A stretch of 64,000 nucleotides of DNA from Pycnopodia helianthoides (taxonomy: Eukaryota; Echinodermata; Asteroidea; Forcipulatida; Asteriidae). A model generated the notes under the pieces. The model had not been told where the DNA came from, did not search any database, and worked only from the letters and a program-made list of their open reading frames with translations. The number at the start of each line of letters is the position of its first letter. The stretch's first letter is position 1. Where the stretch lies: the NCBI GenBank assembly GCA_032158295.1, contig CM063255.1, positions 19,427,094 through 19,491,093 on the forward strand, in the 5' to 3' direction. This document shows positions 24,424 through 36,400 of the stretch, piece by piece. Made by a program: the position numbers and the translations under genes.

Positions 24424-27400
24424 CTGCAGGAGAAACACACCATAGAACAGGAACACTGGAAACCCCTGCTACTTTTTAACCCTTTTTACTCATGGAAACA
24501 ATTCACAGGGAGACTGGGGTATGACCACAAGTTGAAAGCGTCCAACTCAACTGCGAGTGTTGTGTACAGTGGCACAAACGTGCACAGAAACAACTGTGTA
24601 CATGAGTGTACTGTGAAAATGCATTTATGGCAGCCGTGCCTTGACAAAAGTGTTTCTCACCCCAAAACATTCTGAGGATTGGTGTCCGTTTGCAATTGTC
24701 AGAGATGTGGTTGGTACCCGCTGTCCCCTGGACGTTCTTGTAAAAATACTATGACATTTTTTGCTGTCTTCTCAGCAGGTAGACACTGCATTCAGCTGAA
24801 ACTTTTACATGTAACTTTTGTTGTTTCTTTCTGTATAATTTTGCCTATAAATCAGCATTACGTTAATAAAAACCAAGCTGTGACTCTACCTTTAAATTAA
24901 AATGAAATATAATAAATAAAATTATTTTACTTTTTTGGGGGGGCGTATTGGCCATAAATTGCAAGTATCGCCTTAATACGTTGATGCTAGCTTGTGGATG
25001 GGGAGAGCTCTGTAATAAGTACTGTATACCGAGTGCTTTCTGACCCCTGCAAACAAAATCCACAAGTCCTTGTGTAGGATTGGAACCCTGTTACCCTGTT
25101 AAGGTGTGTTGACAGCTAGACCACCAAGCTTGCCTACAGTCATGAGAGATTCATATCCTCTACTGAACCAACACACCCGACGCTTTGCTTGGTCCCAGTG
25201 CCTCATCCGGAGGTGCAGGGATGGGCTGACGTATATATGCGCATTGGACCATTTTCCCTGACCTAATAAACCTCCCGGTCACCTCTTCCTGTTTACGAAA
25301 GATTCCACTATCAATGCTATATTTTGTATATCCATTGCAAGTAATTCTTGTCATTCTTTGTCTTTCACTAAAATAGGGCTTGATCGCAACATTCTTCTTA
25401 CTTTGGTTTAAAAAGATCGTTTACATTAATTATCTAGGTAGCCTCTGTGCTTTATAATATCGCGTTTGTACATGTTGTGATTGCGCTGACTGCAGCAGCA
25501 GTACAATTGTTCCCATCAAGCATCACTACATCCTGAACAAAAATTTGTACAAGCTCTTCAGCCCATCTCAGCGGTCTCGGACGAGACCTGTCGGTGCCGA
25601 GGGAAACCTGACCTCATCACCAACATAATCTTGCTTGCCCCATTTTGGGAGTCAAATCCCCTGCGTGTTTCTGTCCAGTGTGCATTTTAGGTGACCATGC
25701 ACGTTTACATTACGCGACACTCCCATTAGCCCAAAACTCTGAATTTTACTCTCCGCTTTCATCCAACTCTTATCAACTGTTATCAGTAAAGTCATCTCAA
25801 GATAAATGCTGCACCCTGGCACCTTCCCTTCCCCAAGGCCAGTACCATAAGCTGGGTTAATTCCCTATCAATTAAAGTTGGTTATCTGTAAAGAGATCTT
25901 CAGTGGCTGGGACCAGCTGCTGGTGTCAAATCACGGAAACGTTGAAGAACAGTAGATGAAGTCTGACTGTTTCTTATTCAATTTCTTGAGACATATTTGG
26001 TAAAATTTATGATTTGAAGGGGCTTGCGTAGTAACCTTAGACACTTCTCCCAATACTTAGACTATACCTTGCAGGATTTTGTAAATTTGTAAAATTTTTT
26101 GTAAACTGCAGGCAGTCACGCAATTAAATGCCTGTTCACACCTCATCAACACTCACGACCAGATCGAGTTAAAACTGCTCAATCCCAAACGCTGAGTACC
26201 GACCCAAGTTTGTCATGGGCAAACTCGGGTCTACTCCTAATGGGTGATTCACGTAATGCGCACGCTCACCATATCTTTGCATGCAATTTGACCCCCAGAC
26301 GGGCAGACCTTGGACAGACAAGTAGCTGAGTATGATGTCGGTGAATGGCATTAACAATTATCAGTGAGTACATTCAATAATCGAATTCATGGAAATATAA
26401 ACTGTGCAAGTCTCACGCCTATTTGAAATTCCTGGACCAAGTTGATCTCACTCATATTGAGTTTAAGGTGTGTGCGATTCTGTTTAAACTTGAAATAGTT
26501 TAGCGTAGTTTATGGCTTTACAAATTATACCATGTTGTTGGGAAAGTAAAATTTTGCCATGAAAAGTATAAACAAAAAATAAATAAATTAACAAAGAAAC
26601 CCTGTGAATAAGACTTGTCCTCCGTTTTCTAGTCACCAATTCAGAATTTGGTCCAACTGAAAGTTTATGTTATCATTAAACCAATGTTACGGAAGCAAAA
26701 AATCAGGTGTGACTGGTAAACGGGGTTTCTAAAATATGAGCATCCTCGACCCAAGTTTTAATTTGGTTCCAATGTTAATTTTTAACAAACTATTTGTATT
26801 ATATGAAAACTGAAGTTGTATTTAAAACAAATTGCTGTGGGTATTTTCATTTTCAAGTTTGTATGAATAAAATTCAAAAGAAGATTTGATATCATAGAGA
26901 AATATAGTCTTGGTTCGAGTTTGTTTTCTCATTTTTCGATACGTGCAAGACTTGCCCAGTCAAATGCATCGGGAGGTACATGAAGTTGCCGTACACTGAT
27001 GGAGTACGGCAAACTGCACCAACGCATCAAAACACTTACTTGAAATATTTCAGGCTGAGGTCCAGCGTTAGAACGTGAAGGGCGCGATGACGTAGGCCAG
27101 AGATACGTAGGTACACGCCCACGTGATGACATCATAGAATAATTTCAGCTGCGTTGATGATAGGAAGTATGGCCTGACTACATAACGGATCTACAAAAAG
27201 AAAATCAGCATCATACACTGTTAGAGGGAAACAGCCTCATTGAATTTTGAAAGAGTACATTATTGCTCTCCTATATTTTGTTATTATATACCACAAACAA
27301 AGATCCTTGTCATTCGATACATCTATTGCAATCCATCTATAGGAGTCCTATATTGATACATATAGAAAGCTTGGGACACTTCGCAGCATCGTTTCCAAAT

Positions 27401-30400
27401 AACACTCGTTCCACACCCTTTCGTCCCAGCGAGCCAAGACATGTCACGGCATGGTGTCTACATGGAGTCGTCCACGTTGTTTAAAGGTGTTTTTTAAAAT
27501 AATTTTCAGAGTGTTGGGTTGGTGAGTTTTCGCGTCTATATTGTATTTATTGTGAACAAATTTCAAATCTATAATGTAAAACAAACAATGAATGCATTTC
27601 GTTCGTGCAATGTTGCAGGAAATAGTCACTCTGTGAAATCTGGCTCTTGCATTTCATGATGTGAAGCCGAGTTAAATGGAATAGTCCAGATTTCACCTCA
27701 TGGTTATATTCTGCAACAACGCACCACATGAATCAAATATTTGTGTAAGCAACACGCCATGAATCCAATTGGTCTGCTTTCACAGATAACAACCCAAAAG
27801 CCTTCATATCGTGTTTCATGGGTTATGTGCACATTCCTAGCCAGCTTGTACTTCGATTGTGGCAATTGATATAAGCAACAGCGCCTTCGGAACTCTTCAA
27901 AATGCTATTTCTCAAGATTGACAGTGTGCGAACTTCAACTGGAACTGTTTCTCTCCAGGGCAAGAAATTACTTTTTTTTATGGCAAGTCTCTTAAAGGTA
28001 CATGTTGATTTGGATCGTGCGAGTTGGTCTATAAAAAGGGTTTTCTAACCGTTTGTTATAAAATGCATATGGTTAGAGAGATGTTTACAATGATCCACAC
28101 AAATATGCCTCGAAATTGCGTGGTTTTCCTTTAACGTGAACTAACACGTTCGGCCATTTTGAGGAGTCGAAAATTTGACTCCACAAAATGGCCGACCGTG
28201 TTGGTTCACAATGTAAAAGGAAAACCACGCAATATTGAGGCACATTTCTGTGGATCATTGTATTCTACTTTTAAAACATCTTTCTAACCATTATGCATTT
28301 AATAACAAACGGTTAGAAAACCCTTTTTATAGACCAACTCGCCCGATCCAAAGCATCGTGTACCTTTAATTCTCATGTTACATTTTACTACTCACTTTGA
28401 AGGAGGCGGAAACAATAACAGAGGCAGAGATAAACGTCGCAAAGTAACCCGGGTAGAACCCGTGCCAAACGGATGACAGGAGAAATGTAAAGAAGCGTTT
28501 GCTGAACGGGACACGGTCGTAGCACACAAACTTCAGCCACTTGGCACAACGGATGTTCCAGTTGTCAATCAGCATCTTCAGGCTTGTGGCACTCTGCAAG
28601 AGGTCAAAGGTAAATCAAGATTATTTTCTCCTCTATAAGTAGACCATTACACATAAAGGTTGGTAAACAGTGGAGACCCACATTTGCGTACTTTCCTGCA
28701 TATAAGGCGCTCGACATATAAGCGCAGAACCCTAAAGTAACCGCAACAAAATGTTAAGGCGTAACAATATGTTAAGGAGAATGGAGGAGAAAGTGTAGAT
28801 TCGTGGATAGAATGTACAAGCTGAAAAATTTACTAGAGCGGGACTTGAGCCTTCGACCTCTGGATTAAATTGCAGGTGCTCTATAAACTGAGCTAATTAG
28901 CCCTAATATGCTGGCAGTCTCCCTATTTTTTACATTATCTTTGATCGGGGGCGCCAGTCGGAAGTCATACAACCATACTGCAAAGGATCACGCCCAGTTT
29001 ATGAACCTGGGAAGCTGCATTGTAAGGGGATCACCTTTAAGGGGATGCAACCTCTTCTTTAAATATCAAGTCGTAAACCACAAGGGAACCTGAGTGAGGA
29101 ATTATGCTAAGGAGAATGAACGAGAAAGTGTAGATTCGTTGATAGAATGTACGAGCCCAAGGCGAGTACATCATGTACATTGCTGTAACAAATCTACACC
29201 TTAGTGTCTATTCTCAGACTTAAAGGTATTGTACACTTTTGGTATCAGCTCAAAATCAGTGTCCACATTTCGTGTGATTAAACAGATGCATGAACAAACG
29301 AACCTGTGAAAGTTTGAGCTTAATTGGTCATCGAGGTCACGAGAAAATAGTGAAAAGAGATCTTATGTGTTTTCTGTTTTTTCAAATTATCGCGCGTGAT
29401 AATTACTATTGTTTTACTCGTTTCTCAGAAACGATAGCATTTTAGGCAGAAATATTTGAAGGAACCCTTTTTAAAACCGTTACTTACTTTAAATCATGTA
29501 AGTTATGTGTGAATCTGTGAAGATTTTGTTTTTCGATCTTACCAATAGTGTACAGGGCCTTTAAACTAATTCCCTAAAGCCATTGATTATGTAATGGGAT
29601 CAATAAAATTGATTCTCGATAATAAGTATAGAGTTGTCTTACTAATGTGAATTGGTAAATATTCCTGTAAATTGAAAGACAACATGATTTCTAGCTGTGT
29701 TTTGATGTATATCATGTTTCCAGTTGAACAATTCACTTTAGTTTGTAATGAATCTACAGTTGAGTGTAAATTCGTACTGAATCTACAGTTGAAAGTAGAT
29801 TTTCTGTAACAATACACTTAAACTAACCTCTGAAAATTTAATTTCAAAAGGTGGTATCATTTTTTTTGTATCGTCAAAAATCTTAAGTGGTTATGTCCAT
29901 GCAGGAAGATTAATCCTTAATTGGAATACACAATCTAAGAACGTTTCAAGCATGAAACATTTCTCAGATTCACATTTTTTTGAATCCCTTTCTCTAAAAC
30001 CACATTCCTAAAGTCACCAATGGTAAGGAAGAGGGGGTATGAGTGCAGTCAACTAAAGTCACCAATGGTAAGTAAGAGGGGGTATGAGTGCAGTGGACTG
30101 AAGTCACTAATGGTAAGTAAGAGGGGGTAAGAGTGCAGTCAACTAAAGTCACCTATGGTAAGGAAAAGGGGGTATGAGTGCAGTGGACTAAAGTCGCCTA
30201 TGGTAAGGAAGAGGGGGTATGAGTGCAGTGAACTATGGTAAGGAAGAGGGGGTATAAGTGCAGTCGACTAAAGTCACCTACATGTGTGGTAACGAAAGAG
30301 TTAAACACTTCCCATACTAGAGGATTGTAACAAGGTTTGTGAGGTTAAAAAACAGTATCCCACCTGGAACTTGACAATGTTGACATTCCTCATCCCAGTC

Positions 30401-33400
30401 CAAGTTGGCTGACCATTCTTGTCGTATCCGCTGAAACCCATCCCTGCTGCGTTGTTTATGGCATCGGCTGGAAAAAGGAAACATGCAGAAGAGTTTTCTC
30501 AGGTTCAGACAGGGTTGAAAACACCAAGTTGAACACCTAACTTGCCCATAATGAGATTACAGAGCTTGTTTGGGCGCCTTCAAAAATGTTCCCCATAAGC
30601 AAACAAATTTTACATCTGTACCCGTCATCAAACGTGAAATGGTTAACAGGCCTGGAATTTTATCTTAGAGAGGGCAAGGCCATTTTCATTTTGTAAAGGG
30701 CACTTCCATTGGAAAATCTTAAAGTCTATGGGAGACTTTTGAAGGGGCACCAAGGCCAACACAAGGGCAACGAAGGTCATGGCCTCCGTGGCCTCCGTGT
30801 AATTCCAGGCCTGGGTTAACGGACTTTGACATTCCCGTCTCTAAGTGAAAACGGACACAGTATACATGTAAACAAGAGGTTTATACAGAATAGACTCTTA
30901 CCCCAGACCCATGCAGTAAAATACTTTGATTTGGCGACTTCAACGGAGACTAGCAGATACCCGAACCTGTACAAGAAAGAGCTATTTAGGAGTTCATCAG
31001 CTGTGGAAATAAAACCAAAAGAAAACGTACTTTTAATTTTTGGCTTTGAACAAAGACCAATTTACTAGAGCAGGGTTTGAACCAATGACCTCTTGATTAA
31101 CAGGACAGCCCCTACCAACTAAGCTTTCTAGCCCTATAATGGCAGTCTCCCTATTATGTCAATATCTTTGTTCAGGGGGTGCCAGTCAGAAGCCATGAAA
31201 CCATTAACTGCCGTGTAACCAGGGATCACACCCAAGTTTATGATACAACCTGGGAAGCGGCAGCAGAGGGATCAATCACCTAAATGGGATGCGACTTTTT
31301 ATTTTAAATATCAAGTGATAAACCACAAGGGGAACTGACTGGTAGTGGGTACATTTTAAATTATTTTAGGTTGAGCAAAGAAAAATTGACTAGAGTGGGA
31401 TTTGAACCAACGACCTCCAGATTAACGTGCCGGCGCTCTACAAACTGAGCTATCTCGCCTTATGTTGGAAGTCTCCCTATTATGTCAATTTCTTTGTTCA
31501 GAGGGTGCCAGTCAGAAGCCATGCAACCATAAGCTGCTGTGTAGCCATGGAGCACACCCAAGCTTATGATGCAACCTGAAAAGCGGCAGCCAAGTGATCC
31601 CCTCAGTTATTGATGATGCCTTTCAACTAATAACAGGACACTTTCAAATGATACGTTACATGTACATGTGGGTCAATCCATGAACATGGGACCCAAATTG
31701 TGACATGGAGGTCAAAGTTTGAAGTTTAATGGAACCTACAAGCGTTGGAATAGAGTCTGGGGCTGCCATGACCTTAAGGGTTTTAGGGCAAGACAAAAAA
31801 TATCAGTTTTTATTTCTGTATTTATCATAGTTTTGCCTTGTGTCATATCTTTCTCAGGAAAATTGATAACTGAACATCATTGTAACACGGTAGTGAGGAT
31901 TGATGATGCAACAAATGTTCTTAATGTTGAATTAAACAAAGTATCAATTCGGCCCCAGGCTAACAGACTGTCGCTTAACTTGAAAAAGTGTATATTTATG
32001 GTTTTTGGAAATGGCAAAAAAAAGTTGAATACATCTAATTGTAAAGTTAAAATTAATAATGAGCCTATAAAAAAAGTTGAATACATCTAATTGTAAAGTT
32101 AAAATTAATAATGAGCCTATACTGCAAGTGTCACATACAAAATTTCTCAGAGTTTATATTGATGTTTGTCTTTCATGGAAATTCCACATAAAAGAACTTG
32201 AAAACAAAGTCTCAAAAAATATTGGTATCATGAGTAGATTGAAGAATACCGTCCCATCGAGCATTCTACGTACTCTGTACTGTTCACTTAGTCTTTCTTA
32301 CCTCTCTTATTGTAACATTATCTGGACTAACACTTACAAGTCAAATCTTGATAAATTAGTTAAACTGCAGAAAAGGGCAATTTGTATTGTATGCAAGGCC
32401 CCCTTTCATGATCATACCACTCCCTTGTTTAAGAAACTTAAGCTCTTGTCTCTTACGAATATTAATGTATTTCAACAAGATGTTTTTATGTACAAGTTCG
32501 TAAATAACCAACTTCCCAATTCGCTTCACAATCTATTTCAATCTAATAGATCCGTTCATGATTATAGTACTAGGTCTTCATCTAAATTACGTATACCATT
32601 AGTCAGAACAACTCTTTCTCAACATACAATTTCTTTCACTGGACCCAAAAACTGGAACTATCTTTTACCATCGTTAACTAATTGCCCTTTCAGTACTTCC
32701 TTTAAATACAAACTAAAAACATTTCTACTAAACTCTCAAAGTAATTGATGTCTTATTAGTTGGTTTAGCCGTTACCTATATTATCAATTGTTCTTCAGTT
32801 TTTCATTTAATTATTGCCATTATTTACAACTCCAGTTCTATAATTTGAGTTGTTTCTTTCTATGAGCTGTGACTATACTTTGTTTAACTGTTGTATATTT
32901 AATAACTGTTATAATTTAATAATTCTACAATTAGTGTTGTTTATCTTGTTTTGTATTGTTGTAACGGGCACATCCATCACAAGCTTCGGCTTTATGGATG
33001 ATGCCTCCAAGTGCAAATGTGGAAATAAATGTTATATTGATTGATTGATTGAACAGGGGACACCGAGTGAAAAATGGTCGAGATCCACAAGTCACTTCAA
33101 ATATCTTATTGGACTTACAATGTAGGTTGTCACCTTCAGAGGCTGCCAACAATTGCATCTTGCAATCAGGGAGATTTCGTACAACCACCAGGGAGATAAT
33201 TAGAATTACATTTAACAAGATAGAGAACAAGTTTCAATAATCAGGGAGACTTTCAAATTTGTTCATCAGAACATGGAAAGACTGGTTCATTTTCAGAGAA
33301 CCTTCTGCAGGATCAGGGAGAGTTTGCAGCTCTACATCTTCTAAAACACAATTGACTTCTAGGTTGACAAATGAGATGCAAAGTTATTAACGTCCACATG

Positions 33401-36400
33401 AAGTCAACGGCCGTCTGGCAAAATTTAATCAAAGTCCCGTAAACAAGAGCAAAACAAGATTAGGACTAACAACTTTACATAGGCATGAGGGACTCAGACT
33501 CGGACAACCGGACTGGACTATAACACCAGTACAAACACTCATAACTTACAGACATTGGCCGTGATGGGGAGTTTGGGTACAACTTTTAAAAGCACGATGA
33601 CGCAGAATACAGTAAAGAGAAGCTTTGTAGCAACAGCCCACTGAAAAAGAGCAAAAGGTAATAAAATAAACATCAGTTATATCCTGCAAGCTGGAATGAA
33701 ATTCTATATACAAATATAAAAATAACAATAATAGTGGCTTCTCATAGCACTCAACTACAGATTTATAATGCAAACATCTACATACATGTACATGTTAGTA
33801 CACGGTACACAGTCAACCCTCCTACTGTCAGACCATTCAATATCATCCACTGTGGTTTTGAATGATTGTTAGGATAGGCTTTATAAAGCCAGCCTGCACT
33901 ATGACATACATGTATGTATACTATACGGTGAATGCACCTACAGTAGAAAGTCAACTTTCTTACTGTTTTGACCATTTAATAATCATCCACTGTGGTTTTG
34001 AATGATAGGCTTTATAATGCCAGCATGCACAAGGATATGCATGTTTGTATTTTATACAGTGAATGCACCTACACAGTAGAAAGTCAACCCTCTTACTGTC
34101 TGACCAATTAATACCATCATTGGTCAACTCGCCAGAAAATATTACAAGGAGTAGAAGGTAATAGGAAAGCCTTGAAGGCCCTTTTTGGCCTGGTCTATGG
34201 AAGACTTTTTGATCAAAACTTTCTTAAATATTAAGAACTAGTGTAGGATGTCATGTACAAGTCTTTCCAGTTTGCTTTTGTCTCTTACCCTTGAGGACGG
34301 CTCCTCATAAATGATCTTCTCCTCTCCGTTTTCATCTTTGACTTTCCGTGAAAAATTCTTGCCCTCGATAAAATCGATGTAGCCGGTGAAGAAACAGACG
34401 GGGCCAACCAGCAGGCCCTGGGGACAGAAGATATAGCTCCAGAACTCCAGGAATCTGGGATATCTCCTGATGGAGGGAGGAAACAGTCCAAGTAATCAGT
34501 GAAGGTCATTTACCTGACATTGAACTTAGAGATTTTGCTATGGGTGAACTCTTTTGTTGGGGGGGGGGGAGTCTGGAGAGTAACAAAGACCGTACAGCCG
34601 AAAAAAAAAGTTTCCACATTAACCTACTTACATAACAAAGGAAACTTTGTTGGAAATAATACTCAAAAGAAGGCTGCCAATTTGAAACCACATAATGGAC
34701 CTTATGCACTGACGTCATCACGCCGCCATCTTGGAGGTAAACAAACTGGCATAACAATGGAAATCGCACATCTATGTATGCGCGGCACACAGAATCGGCC
34801 AATGAGTAACCTTCTTTTAACCCCCTAGCCAAGGGCACCCTGCGCAAATGACGTCATGTGAATAAGGTCTAGTACAGGAGGTAGGGGAGAGGGAGAGGGA
34901 GAGCCGAGAATTCATCTCATGTTTCGCTGCTTCACTCCGACAATCTCCGCGGACGTTTGTAAGTGTTCGCAGCATTTTCATTGAAAGACTTTGTAGTATC
35001 TATGAGAATCCTTGTTTATGTCTTACTCTGTAACCATGGTAATTTATTTTTGCGTGCTAGGGGTAAAACCAAATTATTCTGATATTCTCAACAGCAACAA
35101 TAATCTGGAAATTCTGGAAAAGGTGAGCATGGACAAATTTGGGAATTCTCAGCAGTTTCAGTAAGTGCTCAATTAAAATTTAGGCTCATGAATGCAATCC
35201 AAACTTAAACAGTCCAACTTCTCTCCCCCCCCCCATAATATATGTGGAGGGGGGGGAGGAAATACAGCGCTACATGTTCATGTATATAATTAATTCTTAT
35301 TTCTTGTTTAGTTGCCTACAAAAACTTCACCCTACCTCACAACCAATTCTTTCTGAAGTTTATTCAAGCTGGCCTCATCTTTTGTAAAGCCTGAAACAAA
35401 AAGAAAGTGGAAACTTATCAACATTTTGTCAACATATCAACATGGACAGCAGAATTTTATTTGTTTAATCTTTCAGTGTTTAGAGAAAAGTTTTAATGAA
35501 TACATAACAGGAATTTAACTTTGTTTCGTTGTGACATTTATTCAGTTAACCCTTAACCAGTTAACCCTTTAACCAGTTAACCCTTTAACCAGTTAACCCT
35601 TTAACCAGTTAACCCTTTAACCAGTTAACCCTTTAACCAGTTAACCTTTCCTTTTCTTTAGCCTCATCTTTGCCCTAGACGCTATCCAGTGAGAATACAT
35701 TAATTGACATTCATTCATTCATTTCATTCATTCATTCATTTCTTTTATTTGTCTCAAATCGTGGCCCGGAGGCCAAATTCCAAAAGACAATAACATTAAA
35801 ACAATAAAATAGAAATAAAAATAGAAATAGTAGAAGAAAAAAAAAAAAATAGTAAAAATAGCAAAATGCTAGGCAAGAAAAACATACAAATTATCGTAAA
35901 CTAAAAACACAAAACCAGGGAGACAAAACAATACGCAAAGAAAAATCACGCAGGGCCGGCATTTAAAATGTTAATGAAGTAAGGGATGGGACTTTGTTGG
36001 AAGCGCTTGGTTCTAATAGGGAATTGAGTTATGTGGTTACTGTTCCTTAGGTTCCTACCATGACTTGCTAGCCTCGTAGGGGGGAGTAAGTGAGAGGTTC
36101 TTGAATTAGCACCAAGTGTTTCAGCAAATTTTGTGATGGTTAGAGAACTGTTTTAAATCTGAATCTCCTACAAAGTGTCATCCATTATTATTCAATCCAC
36201 TACAATGTGTTACAGATTTTCCTTTGTAAGTCACCACCTACGACTTGGTGACTGTCAAGACTGGGTATAGTGTTTAATTTTTAAATCCTGATCGATCCTG
36301 GAAAGTGTGTTGACATCTGCTCCTCTTACCATGTTTACAGGTCGGCTCATAGTTCAGATTGGAATCGGTAGAAACGGTTAAACGGTTCAACAGAAAGTCA

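Noticed and set aside
30966..30978. Internal AG (TTGTACAG) as the acceptor of MBOAT exon 8
   Set aside because: Its phase does not fit exon 7; the acceptor at 31001-31005 gives a continuous frame and the right length.
35545..35648. Telomere-like repeat
   Set aside because: The unit CCAGTTAACCCTTTAA is 16 bp and lacks the TTAGGG order; it is a local tandem repeat.
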